NCBI RefSeq assembly: GCF_002776695.1
Contig: NZ_LFJC01000003.1
Coordinates: 2,272,487-2,336,486 of the forward strand
DNA from: Bradyrhizobium nitroreducens
GTDB lineage: Bacteria; Pseudomonadota; Alphaproteobacteria; Rhizobiales; Xanthobacteraceae
Direction: 5' to 3'
Length of the DNA: 64,000 nt
Shown here: one piece after another, positions 43,760 to 52,729 of the stretch
Numbering within the stretch: the stretch's first letter is position 1
How the letters are laid out: each line of letters starts with the position of its first letter
The notes under the pieces: generated by a model
Database searches by the model: none
What the model saw: only the letters and a program-made list of their open reading frames with translations
What the model was told of the DNA's origin: nothing
Program-made: the position numbers and the translations under genes

Positions 43760-45376
43760 CTAATCGCCCCACTGCGCGAAGGCGTCGTTGAAGGCCCGCT
43801 CGCCCGGGGCGCCCTTCTCGATGGCGATGATGGCGCGGCGCTGGTTGGCGTAGACCAGCGGCACGTCGAACCAGGAGCGCTCCTTCAGGAGCTGGACGTT
43901 GCGGGAGCGGTCGGCGTCGACGTTGGAGAGGCCGACCAGGAAGAAGCCGTCGGTGACCTTGACCGCGAGGCCTGCGAGCGGCGTGCCGCGCGCCTGCTCG
44001 TTCGACTTCATCAGGATGCCCGGCACGTTGGAGACGCTGCCGCCCGGGAAATCCGGCGGCAGGATGAAGGTCAATTCCGCGGTGTGGCTCGCCGGCAGCG
44101 AGGAGTCGGTATTGCGGCGGAACGACATCGTCATCTTGAACTTGCGGTCGGGAATCTCGATGTCGGCGCGCACGGCGACGTCGGCCTTCTGGGTGCCCGA
44201 GGCCTTGATCGGCTCCAGCCGCCACACCACCGAGCCGACATATTGCTTGCCCTTCGGATCGGACGGATCCTCGTCGTAGAGCACGACCTTCTGCGCCACC
44301 GGCGCAACCGGCTGGTCGCTCGCCGAGGGCTGGCCGACGCGATCGGGGATCTTCGGCTTGGTCTGCGGCTGCGAGGCATCCTTCGGCGCCTCGACCACCT
44401 GGGTCGGCGAGGACTTGAACAGGTTGGTCGCAATCTGCACCAGGGGCTTGCCCCAGAGGATGCCGGCACCGACCAGGATCAGCACGATGCCGACGGCGAT
44501 CGCGCTCTTGAACGGAAAGACCGAGCGGCCGCGCTTGGCCTTCTTGGCGTCGCGCTCGAGCACCGGGATGTGCGGGCGCGCCGAGGCCGGCCGCGGCGCA
44601 TAGCGCTCGGCCTCCTCGATCGACTCGTCATAGGAATAAGGCGCCTCGCCTTCGGCGACGCGGTTTTCCAGGCTCGGCTCCAGCCGGTCGAATTCCGGCG
44701 AGGGCGAGGGCACGTTGGCATAGGTGCGGCGTGCGGCGCGGCTCGCCTGCGCGGCGGCGCCGCCGAGATCGTTGGCATCGGCCGTGATGTCGCGGAAGCC
44801 GCGCACGCCCGGAGCGGGAGGCAGCGCCGGCGGCGGTCCGATGTCCGGCGGACGGCGACCACCCGCGCGATCGCGCCCCGCCGGTGGAGGCGCCGGCGGC
44901 TCCGGCATCGCCGGCGGCGCAGGCGGACCGGGCTGGCGCGGCGCGTCGAAACGGGGAGCGCGCGGCGGACGCTGGGCATCGCCCTGGTCGTCGACGTTGA
45001 AGGATGGACGGTCGGCCCGCGGCGGTGGCGGAGCCGGACGCGTGCGCGGCGGAGCCGGCGCGGCTGCGGCCGCGTTGCCCTCGGCAGCCCGGGTGCTGGC
45101 GCGGCGAAACGCATCGCCGCCGCTGCGTCCGCCGCCACCGGGGCGCGAGGCCTCGCGGGCGCGCTGGGCCGCCTCGGATTCGACCTTGCGGACGGCCTCC
45201 TCCAGCGACAACCTTTCGCGGGTGATCTCGGATTCGGACAGCGGCGGCTGCACGCTGCGCAGCTGCGCGATCAGGGCCGTGCGCGCCCGCTCATAGAGCG
45301 CGCGACGGCTTTCGCCGGGAGCGTTGGGGTCCAGGGCGGCAATAGCGCGGGCGATCAGCGGATAGTAATCAGCCAT
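43760..45376 (-). CDS. Single-pass membrane protein with Pro-rich cytosolic region
   Basis: This 538-residue protein has a helical N-terminus (MADYYPLIARAIAALD, then a basic helix to about 85) and a long Pro/Ala/Arg-rich linker (90-270). One membrane segment follows (KSAIAVGIVLILVGAGILWG, near 287-306), then a folded extracytoplasmic domain. The N-terminal repeat-like region and membrane topology suggest a scaffold or envelope protein, but no family is recognised. It is directly downstream of purA on the same strand (37 bases). Confidence 0.7.
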   Translation of the reverse strand: MADYYPLIARAIAALDPNAPGESRRALYERARTALIAQLRSVQPPLSESEITRERLSLEEAVRKVESEAAQRAREASRPGGGGRSGGDAFRRASTRAAEGNAAAAAPAPPRTRPAPPPPRADRPSFNVDDQGDAQRPPRAPRFDAPRQPGPPAPPAMPEPPAPPPAGRDRAGGRRPPDIGPPPALPPAPGVRGFRDITADANDLGGAAAQASRAARRTYANVPSPSPEFDRLEPSLENRVAEGEAPYSYDESIEEAERYAPRPASARPHIPVLERDAKKAKRGRSVFPFKSAIAVGIVLILVGAGILWGKPLVQIATNLFKSSPTQVVEAPKDASQPQTKPKIPDRVGQPSASDQPVAPVAQKVVLYDEDPSDPKGKQYVGSVVWRLEPIKASGTQKADVAVRADIEIPDRKFKMTMSFRRNTDSSLPASHTAELTFILPPDFPGGSVSNVPGILMKSNEQARGTPLAGLAVKVTDGFFLVGLSNVDADRSRNVQLLKERSWFDVPLVYANQRRAIIAIEKGAPGERAFNDAFAQWGD

Positions 45377-45413
45377 TTCAACTCAACTATACGCGCGTCC
45401 TGGTAAGAGATCG

Positions 45414-46706
45414 TTAAGCCTCAAACGGGTTTTGCACGAGGATAGTATCTTCGCGTTCGGGGCTGGTGGAAAGCAGTGCGACCGGGCACCCCACCAATTC
45501 CTCGATCCGCCGGACATATTTGATGGCCTGGGCGGGCAGCTGGGCCCAAGACCGCGCCCCGGCGGTCGGCTCCTTCCAGCCCTCGATGGTCTCGTAGATC
45601 GGCTCGACCCGGGCCTGGGCGCCCTCGCCGGCCGGGAAATAATCGATCTCCTTGCCGTCGAGCCTGTAGCCGGTGCAGACCTCGATCGTGTCGAAACCGT
45701 CGAGGATGTCGAGCTTGGTCAGCGCCAGGCCGTTGATGCCGCAGGTGCGGACCGCCTGGCGGACCAGCACGGCGTCGAACCAGCCGCAGCGGCGCGGACG
45801 GCCGGTATTGGTGCCGAACTCGCGGCCGCGCTCGCCGATCTTGCGACCGACGTCGTTGTCCTGCTCGGTCGGGAACGGGCCCTGGCCGACGCGGGTGGTG
45901 TAGGCCTTGCACAGGCCGAGCACATAGCCGACCGCGCCGGGGCCGAGGCCCGAGCCGGTCGCGGCCTGCGCCGCCACCGTGTTGGACGAGGTGACGTAGG
46001 GATAGGTGCCGTGGTCGACGTCGAGCAGCGCGCCCTGCGCGCCCTCGAACAGCATGCGCTTGCCTTCGCGGCGCTTGATGTCGAGCAGCCGCCACACCGT
46101 CTCGGCGTAGGGCAGCAGCTGAGGTGCCAGTGCGCTCAGTTCCTTCAGGATCTGCTTGCCGTCGAACTCCGGCAGGCCGAGGCCGCGGCGCAACGCGTTG
46201 TGGTGGGCAAGCAGGCGGTCGATCTTGTGCGGGAGGGTGTCGAGGTCGGCGAGGTCCATCAGGCGGATGGCACGGCGGCCGACCTTGTCCTCGTAGGCCG
46301 GGCCGATGCCGCGGCGGGTGGTGCCGATCGCGGTCGCGGCGCTGGCGGATTCGCGGTGCGCGTCGAGCTCGCGGTGCAGCGGCAGGATCAGCGTGACGTT
46401 CTCGGCGACACGCAGGTTCTCCGGGCTGATGGCGACGCCCTGCGACTTCAGCTTGGTGACCTCGTCGAGGAAGGCCTGCGGATCGAACACCACGCCGTTG
46501 CCGATCACCGACAGCTTCTGGTCGCGCAGCACGCCCGAGGGCAACAGCGCGAGCTTGTAGGTCTTGCCGTTGATCACCAGGGTATGGCCGGCGTTATGGC
46601 CGCCCTGGAAGCGGACGACGATGTCCGCCTGCTCCGACAACCAGTCGACGATCTTGCCCTTCCCTTCGTCGCCCCACTGGGCGCCGACGACGACAACATT
46701 GGCCAT
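45414..46706 (-). CDS. purA: Adenylosuccinate synthetase PurA
   Basis: PurA converts IMP and aspartate to adenylosuccinate with GTP, the first committed step to AMP. The 430-residue cytosolic enzyme has the GTP-binding GDEGKGK (13-19) and GGHNAGHT with catalytic His. The IMP and aspartate segments ([29 protein letters not shown]) are all present. The ATG at 46706 gives the family-standard start. The 368-base gap upstream (46707-47074) shows no gene and separates it from a divergent transporter. Confidence 0.97.
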   Translation of the reverse strand: MANVVVVGAQWGDEGKGKIVDWLSEQADIVVRFQGGHNAGHTLVINGKTYKLALLPSGVLRDQKLSVIGNGVVFDPQAFLDEVTKLKSQGVAISPENLRVAENVTLILPLHRELDAHRESASAATAIGTTRRGIGPAYEDKVGRRAIRLMDLADLDTLPHKIDRLLAHHNALRRGLGLPEFDGKQILKELSALAPQLLPYAETVWRLLDIKRREGKRMLFEGAQGALLDVDHGTYPYVTSSNTVAAQAATGSGLGPGAVGYVLGLCKAYTTRVGQGPFPTEQDNDVGRKIGERGREFGTNTGRPRRCGWFDAVLVRQAVRTCGINGLALTKLDILDGFDTIEVCTGYRLDGKEIDYFPAGEGAQARVEPIYETIEGWKEPTAGARSWAQLPAQAIKYVRRIEELVGCPVALLSTSPEREDTILVQNPFEA

Positions 46707-47074
46707 TCGCGGGTAATCCTTCGAAGATTTTAGATGCGCCAGCCCAGCTGACGGCCGGGAGCCGTTCGCGCGCAAGGCAGCCAACCGGATAAAGGAAGCA
46801 GCCGCTCTAGGCAAGCAAGAACGGGGCTTTTTCGAGACTCAAGACACACTTTAAGCCTTTGATATCCCCGGAAAATCCAGAAACCTTCCAGAGCGGCTCG
46901 ACAAGCTTCGACCAAAGCGTGAGATCGATTTCGGCCGCTGCATGGTCGCGATGCGTCCGCCCCCCGTTGATGCAGCCCCGATTTCCGTGTCTTTGGACAG
47001 CGCCGGGCGATCAACCGGCCCGACCTCGGCGGGCCGGGGCCTGGCGCGCATGACGCGGGGCCAAAACAATCACA

Positions 47075-48007
47075 ATGTCCGCCACCGGCCAGAGCACGGG
47101 CTCCGAATCATCGGGCCATCACTGGATCGCCAACCAGCCCTATCTGCTGCTCAGCATCACCGCGCTGTGCTGGGCCGGCAACGCCATCGTCGGGCGGCTG
47201 GCCGCCGGCCATATCCCGCCGGTCACGCTGTCGTTCCTGCGCTGGCTGTTCGCCTTCCTGCTGGTGCTGCCGTTCGCCTGGAAACATCTTGCCCGGGACT
47301 GGCCCGCGATCCGCGGCCAGCTCGGCCTGATGGTCACGCTCTCGGTCACCGGCATCGGCGCCTTCAACACGCTGCAATATTGGGCGCTGGAGCATACACA
47401 GGCCCTCAACACGCTGCTGCTGCAGTCGGCCGCGCCGCTGCTGGTGGCGCTGTGGTCGCTGGTCATTCTCGGCATCCGCCTCACCGCAGCGCAGGCCTTC
47501 GGCGTGCTGCTGTCGATGTGCGGCGTGCTGACCATCCTCCTGCATGGCGACTTCACCACCCTGTCGAACATCGAGTTCAACAAGGGCGATCTCATCTTCC
47601 TGCTCGCGCTCCTGATCTTCGCGCTCTATTCGGTGCTGAGCCTGAAGCGGCCGGCGATGCACGGCCTGTCGTTCCTTGCCTTCACCTTCGGGGCCGGCGC
47701 CGCATGCCTCGTTCCGCTGGAGATCTGGGAGCTCTACGCGCGTCCGGTGATGAAGCTGGATGCGCCGAACCTGCTCACCCTGTTCTACGTCGCGGTGTTC
47801 CCCTCGACGCTCGCCTATCTCTGCTTCAATCGCGGCGTGCGCCTGATCGGTGCCAACCGCGCCGCGCCGTTCTTCCACGTCGTGCCGGTGTTCGGCTCGA
47901 TCATGGCAATGGCATTCCTGGGCGAGCACCCGCAGGCGTTCCACTTCATCGGCTTTGCGCTGGTGCTGTCGGGCGTGTTCGCGGCGTCGCGGAAGCAGGC
48001 GACGTAA
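47075..48007 (+). CDS. EamA/DMT-superfamily transporter, copy 1
   Basis: This 310-residue inner-membrane transporter has about ten helices in two EamA halves. The first half starts NQPYLLLSITALCWAGNAIVGRL (key part ALCWAGN), and the second has FPSTLAYLCFNRGVRLIG and APFFHVVPVFGS. The protein at 48596 has the same motifs throughout, so they are paralogues. Substrate is unknown; the family exports amino acids and related metabolites. The upstream ribosome site is weak. Confidence 0.88.
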   Translation: MSATGQSTGSESSGHHWIANQPYLLLSITALCWAGNAIVGRLAAGHIPPVTLSFLRWLFAFLLVLPFAWKHLARDWPAIRGQLGLMVTLSVTGIGAFNTLQYWALEHTQALNTLLLQSAAPLLVALWSLVILGIRLTAAQAFGVLLSMCGVLTILLHGDFTTLSNIEFNKGDLIFLLALLIFALYSVLSLKRPAMHGLSFLAFTFGAGAACLVPLEIWELYARPVMKLDAPNLLTLFYVAVFPSTLAYLCFNRGVRLIGANRAAPFFHVVPVFGSIMAMAFLGEHPQAFHFIGFALVLSGVFAASRKQAT

Positions 48008-48012
48008 ACCTT

Positions 48013-48062
48013 CCTTCTCTCTTGTGAGAGAAGGTGGCGCGAAGCGCCGGATGAGGGGTTGT
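48013..48062. repeat. Palindrome CCTTCTCTC/GAGAGAAGG with GCGAAGCGCC
   Basis: The hairpin CCTTCTCTC-TTGT-GAGAGAAGG is followed by GGCGCGAAGCGCCGGATGAGGGG, the typical tail of the CTCTCCCGC repeat family. It lies just after the first EamA gene and before the convergent DUF1330 gene and may serve as a two-way terminator. Confidence 0.65.
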
Positions 48063-48100
48063 CTCCGCGGAGGGAAGAAGCGGGCCGCGCGATTGGTTTT

Positions 48101-48502
48101 CTACGTCGCCCTGAACTTGCTGTAGGCCTCGCTGGTCGCGATGATCACATGCTCGGCGCAGCCGTTGAGGCGGTGCGGGTCGGCCTGCGTCTCGTAGGCT
48201 TCCGAAGTCATCATGTCCAAGAACGCCGCAACCGTCGGATAATGGACCAGCGCGACAAAGTCCCAGTCATTGCCGGCGTGCGGTCCGAGCGCGATGGCCT
48301 TGGCATCGCCGGTCCAGAGCAAGGTGCCGCCGCGTGCCTTGATCATCGGCACGGTGATGGCGCTGTAGCGCAAATAGGCATCCCAGCCGGATCCGTCGCC
48401 GTCGCGCGAGCGCGCGTGGAAACGCATCAGGTTCAGCATCACCACCGGCGACTGCGGATCGAGCCGCTCCAGGCCCGCGATGTTCAACATATTGACCGCC
48501 AA
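48101..48502 (-). CDS. DUF1330 family protein
   Basis: This 133-residue ferredoxin-like-fold protein has the DUF1330 pattern MLNLMRFH, then YSAITVPMIKARGGTLLW and the final YETQADPHRLNGCAEH. The start is taken as TTG at 48502 because it follows a perfect AGGAGGTG site. An ATG at 48529 would place that site inside the gene. The gene lies antisense between the two EamA paralogues. Function is unknown; relatives are small dimeric enzymes or binding proteins. Confidence 0.8.
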   Translation of the reverse strand: MAVNMLNIAGLERLDPQSPVVMLNLMRFHARSRDGDGSGWDAYLRYSAITVPMIKARGGTLLWTGDAKAIALGPHAGNDWDFVALVHYPTVAAFLDMMTSEAYETQADPHRLNGCAEHVIIATSEAYSKFRAT

Positions 48503-48595
48503 AGGCACCTCCTCGGGGCTTGCCTGCATTGTAGCATTGCGACCGCGTGACTTGTGCCACGACGCCGATCCGGCGCAAGCTCCCATCCGACGCCA

Positions 48596-49531
48596 ATGAC
48601 GATTGCTTCGCCCGTGCCACCGGCCTCCAATCCGGCCAGTTGGCTCAACAACCAGCCTTATCTGCTGCTCAGCCTGAGCTCGCTGTTCTGGGCCGGCAAC
48701 ATCGTGCTCGCGCGCCATGTCGGCGCCCATGTGCCGCCGCTGACGGTGACCACGATCCGCTGGTTCGGCGTATTCCTGATCCTGCTGCCGTTCGCCTGGC
48801 CGCATCTGAAGCGCGACTGGCCCGCCTTGCGGAGCAGCCTGCCCTTGATGCTGTTCCTGTCGCTGGTGGGCTTCGCCTTCAACAACGCGATCTCGTATTG
48901 GGCGATGCAGTACACGGAGGCGCTGAACGCGCTGCTGATCCAGTCGGCAGGTCCGCTGTTCGTGGCGCTGTGGTCGCTGGTGCTGTTCGGCGTGCGGCTG
49001 ACGGGTGCGCAGTTCGCCGGCATCGCGATCTCGCTTCTCGGCGTGCTGATCATCATCCTGCGCGGCGATCTCGCGGCGCTTGCGAGCATCAGCTTCAACA
49101 GGGGCGACATCATGTTCGCCTCCTCGCTGGTGGCTTTCGGGATCTACTCCGCCTTCATCCCGCGCCGACCCAAGATCCATCAGCTGTCCTTCCTGTCCTT
49201 CACCACCTGCTGCGGCGCGACGATGCTGATCCCCGCGGCGATCTGGGAGGCAGCAAGCGGCCGCGTCCTGCAATTCGATGCGATGACGCTGGCGACGCTG
49301 GGCTACATCCTGATCTTTCCCTCGACGCTGGCCTATCTGTTCTTCAACCGCGGCGTGGCGCTGATCGGGCCGAACCGGGCCGCGCCCTTCTTCCATCTGG
49401 TGCCCGTGTTCGGCTCGGCGATGGCGATCCTGCTGCTCGGCGAGAAGCTGCAGCCGTTTCACCTGATCGGCTATGCGCTGGTGCTCGCCGGCGTCGTGAC
49501 CGCCTCGCGCCAGGGTTCGGCGGTGAAGTAA
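48596..49531 (+). CDS. EamA/DMT-superfamily transporter, copy 2
   Basis: This 311-residue paralogue of the 47075 protein has matching landmarks: NNQPYLLLSLSSLFWAGN, TVTTIRWFGVFLILLPFAWPHLKRDWP, FPSTLAYLFFNRGVALIG and APFFHLVPVFGS. About ten membrane helices are seen in two EamA repeats. The ATG at 48596 is used. Two copies 0.6 kb apart imply a local duplication followed by insertion or retention of the DUF1330 gene between them. Confidence 0.88.
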   Translation: MTIASPVPPASNPASWLNNQPYLLLSLSSLFWAGNIVLARHVGAHVPPLTVTTIRWFGVFLILLPFAWPHLKRDWPALRSSLPLMLFLSLVGFAFNNAISYWAMQYTEALNALLIQSAGPLFVALWSLVLFGVRLTGAQFAGIAISLLGVLIIILRGDLAALASISFNRGDIMFASSLVAFGIYSAFIPRRPKIHQLSFLSFTTCCGATMLIPAAIWEAASGRVLQFDAMTLATLGYILIFPSTLAYLFFNRGVALIGPNRAAPFFHLVPVFGSAMAILLLGEKLQPFHLIGYALVLAGVVTASRQGSAVK

Positions 49532-49556
49532 TTCCGCAGGACGGACGCTGCGTGCT

Positions 49557-49613
49557 GTGTCCCGGACAAGACGCAGCGCGCAAGCGATGCGCTGCGTCCG
49601 GGGCACGAGAGCG
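49557..49613. repeat. CCGGGACA / CGGACGCAGCGC repeat module
   Basis: TGTCCCGGACAAGACGCAGCGC pairs with GATGCGCTGCGTCCGGGGCA to form an imperfect long hairpin. It belongs to the family at 25927-26073 and 41231-41372. It lies between the second EamA transporter and the Bug-type binding-protein gene. Confidence 0.7.
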
Positions 49614-49691
49614 GTCGATAAACTCCCGTCTTCCGATTTCAATGAAGAGACGCTAGGTTCCCCGCCAACGAAAAAGAGGGAATGTCTCAAG

Positions 49692-50669
49692 ATGATTTCA
49701 GGGCTGATTCGAAACCTGCGGACCGCCGGTGCGGCCGCATTGTGCCTCGCCGCCGCATCCACTGCGCAAGCCGATACCTGGCCGAGCCGCAACATCACGC
49801 TGGTGCTGCCGTTCGCGGCCGGCAGCGGCACCGACACCACCACCCGGCTGATCTCGCAGCATCTGTCGCAGGCGCTCGGCGTCGGCATCGTCATCGAGAA
49901 CAAGGCCGGCGCCAACGGCATGCTCGCCGCAAGCTATGTCGCCAAGGCCGCCCCCGACGGCTACACGCTGCTGGTGACCACCAACACGACGCATTCGGCC
50001 AATCCCTATCTGCTCAAGAGCCTCACTTACGATCCGGTCAAGGACTTCACGCCGATCGCGCGCACCGGCGACCTGCCCTTCATGCTGGTCGTCAATCCGG
50101 AAGTGCCGGCCAAGACCGTGGCCGAGCTCGTCGCCTATGGCAAAGCCAATCCCGGCAAGCTGAGCTACGCCTCGGGCTCGTCCTCGGCGATCGTGTCGGG
50201 TGCGACCTTTGCGCACAATGCCGGCCTCGACCTGCTGCACGTGCCCTACAAGAGCTCGCCGCCGGCGCTCAACGACGTCATGGGCGGGCGCGTGTCGATG
50301 ATGTTCGTCGACATCCTGACCGGCCTTCCCCACGTCAACGGCAACGCGCTGCGCGCGCTCGCCGTCACCACCAAGGAGCGCTCGCCGCTGGTGCCGCATC
50401 TGCCCTCGATGCAGGAAGCCGGCGTGCCTGACTTCGACATCTCGTCATGGCAGGGCTATTTCGGCCCGGCCGGCCTGCCCAAGGAGATCGTGACGCGGCT
50501 CAATGCCGAGATCAGGAAGATCGTCGAGAAGCCCGAGATCAAGGCCCAGCTCGCCACCCTCGGCATGGACGCATTTTCGGGCACGCCGGAGCAGCTCGGC
50601 ACCTTCGTGAACGAGCAGCTGGTGCTGTGGGAGAAGCTGATCACCAACGCGAAGATCGAGAAGCAGTAG
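49692..50669 (+). CDS. Bug-family (TctC-like) periplasmic substrate-binding protein
   Basis: This 325-residue tripartite tricarboxylate transporter-type receptor has a signal peptide cut after AQA near residue 27. The family signature follows: NITLVLPFAAGSGTDTTTRLI and VIENKAGANGMLAASYVAKAAPDGYTLL (key parts PFAAGSGTD, NKAGANG, APDGYTLL). No TctA/TctB membrane genes are nearby, as is common for the many orphan Bug proteins. GAGGGAA lies upstream of the ATG at 49692. Ligand is unknown. Confidence 0.9.
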   Translation: MISGLIRNLRTAGAAALCLAAASTAQADTWPSRNITLVLPFAAGSGTDTTTRLISQHLSQALGVGIVIENKAGANGMLAASYVAKAAPDGYTLLVTTNTTHSANPYLLKSLTYDPVKDFTPIARTGDLPFMLVVNPEVPAKTVAELVAYGKANPGKLSYASGSSSAIVSGATFAHNAGLDLLHVPYKSSPPALNDVMGGRVSMMFVDILTGLPHVNGNALRALAVTTKERSPLVPHLPSMQEAGVPDFDISSWQGYFGPAGLPKEIVTRLNAEIRKIVEKPEIKAQLATLGMDAFSGTPEQLGTFVNEQLVLWEKLITNAKIEKQ

Positions 50670-50682
50670 ACGGTCTCGGAGG

Positions 50683-50772
50683 GCGGGCAAAGCGTAGCGT
50701 GCCCACCGACATTTCGACGAATTCAAAAAGAGAAGGTGGGCACGGCGCTTGCGCGCCTTTGCCCACCCCACG
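50683..50772. repeat. Inverted repeat GGGCAAAG ... CTTTGCCCACC
   Basis: The segment from GGGCGGGCAAAGCG to TTTGCCCACCCCACG contains two oppositely oriented copies of a CAAAGCGTAGCGTGCCCACC-type sequence around a 20-base centre. It separates convergent genes (Bug protein and chemoreceptor) and is a common bradyrhizobial repeat type. It may serve as a terminator on both strands. Confidence 0.68.
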
Positions 50773-50788
50773 CGTTTCCCGCTTGTAG

Positions 50789-52474
50789 CTACGCCGCGCG
50801 CACCTTGGCGAGGAAGTTGTCGACGGCGCCGCGCAGCGCGCCGGACTGGCTGTCCAGCTCGCGGGCGTTGGTGAGCACGTCGGTTGCCGCCGTGCCGGTC
50901 GCTTCCGCGGCCGAGGTGACGCTGCCGATATTGGCGTTGATCTCGTTCGATCCGGCCGCGACCGACTGAATGTTACGAGCGATCTCGCGGGTCGCTTCGC
51001 CCTGCTGCTCGATCGACGAGGAGATTCCGGCGGTGATCTCGCTCATCTCAGCGATCGTCTGGGTGATACCGGCGATGGCCGCAACGGCATCGCTGGTCGA
51101 GGTCTGCATCGCCGCGACCTGTGCGGAGATTTCCTCGGTCGCCTTGGCGGTCTGGTTGGCCAGCGCCTTGACCTCGGAGGCGACGACGGCAAAGCCGCGG
51201 CCGGACTCGCCGGCGCGGGCCGCTTCGATGGTGGCGTTGAGCGCAAGCAGGTTGGTCTGCGCCGCGATCGAGTGGATCAGCTTGACGACCTCGCCGATCT
51301 TCTCGGCGCCGGTGGAGAGTTCCTGAACCGTGGAATTGGTGCGCTCGGCGTCGTTGACCGCGCGGCTCGCCACTTCGGTCGACCGCGTGACCTGGCGGGA
51401 GATTTCCGCAACCGAGCTCGACAGCTCTTCGGCGGCCGCCGCAACCGTGCCGACATTGCCGGAGGCCTTTTGCGAGGCCGCGCCGACCGTTGCGGCACGC
51501 GAGGAGGCATCGCTCGCGGTCGCGGTCATCGACTGCGCCGTGGTCTGCATACCGGCCGCGGCCGAAGAGACCGAGCGGACGATGCCGTTGACGCTGCGCT
51601 CGAAGTCGTTGGCGAGCTCTTCCATGGCGTGGCGACGTTCCGCCGCTGCGCGTTGCTGCGCAGCCGCTTCTGTCTGCTCGAGCTCGCGGATGCGAACCGC
51701 ATTGTCCTTGAAGATCTGCACCGTGGCGGCCATCGCGCCGACCTCGTCGCCCCGGCCGACGCCGGGAATGTCGCCATCGAGCTTGCCGTCGGCAAGGTCC
51801 TTCATGCGACCGCCGAGCAGCGCCAGCGGGCGGCTGATGCCGCGGCCGATCATCCAGGCGACGCCGCCGGCGACGATGAGAATGCCGAGCATGGCGAGGC
51901 CAAGCATCCAGTAGACCGGGCCCATCTTGGCGTCGATGTCGTCGAGATAGGCGCCCGTACCGAGATACATGTCGAAGCCGGGCACCGCCACCGCGTAGCC
52001 GATCTTGCGGATCGGCTTCTCCTGGCCGGGCTTCACATATTCATAGTACAGCAGGATCGAACCATTGGCCTTGACGCCATCCATCAGCTCGACCGACAGC
52101 TTGCGGCCGTTGGTCACGACATCCATGCGGTTGGCACCGATCGTCTTCGGATCGGGCGCAAGCTGCGTGATGCCGTCATAGGATGTGCCGAACAGGTAGC
52201 CCGAACCGTTGTCGTAGGTCATCGAATTGCCGTAGCGGCGAAGCTCGGCCATGGCCGCGTCCTTCGTCATCTCGCCGGCATCGACGCGCTTCTTCAGCGC
52301 AGCCGCGTAGTTGCGCGCCAACTCCACGATCGCCTTGGCCTGGTCGATGCGCGCATTCACCATCTCCTGCTTCATCAGGTAGCCGGCGAGGACTCCTGAG
52401 ATGCAGAGGCCGAACAGGGTGACGCCGACAAGGATGCCCAGCTTGGGGGCGATCTTCAGATTGCTCAACTTCAC
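50789..52474 (-). CDS. Methyl-accepting chemotaxis protein with Cache sensor
   Basis: This 561-residue chemoreceptor has an N-terminal membrane helix (about 11-33) and a periplasmic sCache_2-type sensor ([14 protein letters not shown] to [14 protein letters not shown]). A second membrane helix (about 187-210), a HAMP domain and a C-terminal signalling domain follow. The signalling hairpin tip is [20 protein letters not shown]. The GTG start at 52474 follows GAGGAG; an upstream in-frame start at 52528 lies inside the regulatory palindrome. A perfect FNR/FixK box lies 41-54 bases upstream, suggesting oxygen-linked expression. Confidence 0.92.
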   Translation of the reverse strand: MKLSNLKIAPKLGILVGVTLFGLCISGVLAGYLMKQEMVNARIDQAKAIVELARNYAAALKKRVDAGEMTKDAAMAELRRYGNSMTYDNGSGYLFGTSYDGITQLAPDPKTIGANRMDVVTNGRKLSVELMDGVKANGSILLYYEYVKPGQEKPIRKIGYAVAVPGFDMYLGTGAYLDDIDAKMGPVYWMLGLAMLGILIVAGGVAWMIGRGISRPLALLGGRMKDLADGKLDGDIPGVGRGDEVGAMAATVQIFKDNAVRIRELEQTEAAAQQRAAAERRHAMEELANDFERSVNGIVRSVSSAAAGMQTTAQSMTATASDASSRAATVGAASQKASGNVGTVAAAAEELSSSVAEISRQVTRSTEVASRAVNDAERTNSTVQELSTGAEKIGEVVKLIHSIAAQTNLLALNATIEAARAGESGRGFAVVASEVKALANQTAKATEEISAQVAAMQTSTSDAVAAIAGITQTIAEMSEITAGISSSIEQQGEATREIARNIQSVAAGSNEINANIGSVTSAAEATGTAATDVLTNARELDSQSGALRGAVDNFLAKVRAA

Positions 52475-52514
52475 AATGGGCTCCTCGGGTGGTGCGGACG
52501 CACCGCAGACTTGC

Positions 52515-52528
52515 TTGATTTGAATCAA
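52515..52528 (-). promoter_or_regulatory. Perfect FNR/FixK palindrome upstream of the chemoreceptor
   Basis: TTGATTTGAATCAA matches the FNR/FixK consensus TTGAT-N4-ATCAA exactly in both halves. It lies 41 bases before the chemoreceptor GTG and about 200 bases from the divergent dehydrogenase start. The short distance to the GTG would leave a very short leader if the box is at the usual -41.5, so either the start or the regulatory mode may differ from standard. Confidence 0.78.
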
Positions 52529-52729
52529 CTTTTAGTAGGCGACCCCTTAGCAAGTTCCTTACGTGCCTCCGTAGAAGCCCGGACGCAGCCGCCAAAACCG
52601 GCGATTTATCTCGAAGCGGACAACCGGGAATTGTACGCCATCACCTCGATTTCGCGTAAAAGGACGCAGAGGCCCGCCGCGAAGACCGGGCCCGCAACAA
52701 GAACCGACAAACCAAATCGGGAGCAGGAA

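Noticed and set aside
43760..45376. A possible Pro-rich TonB-like protein
   Set aside because: The membrane segment is in the middle rather than at the N-terminus and the C-terminal domain lacks the TonB pattern; left as unknown.
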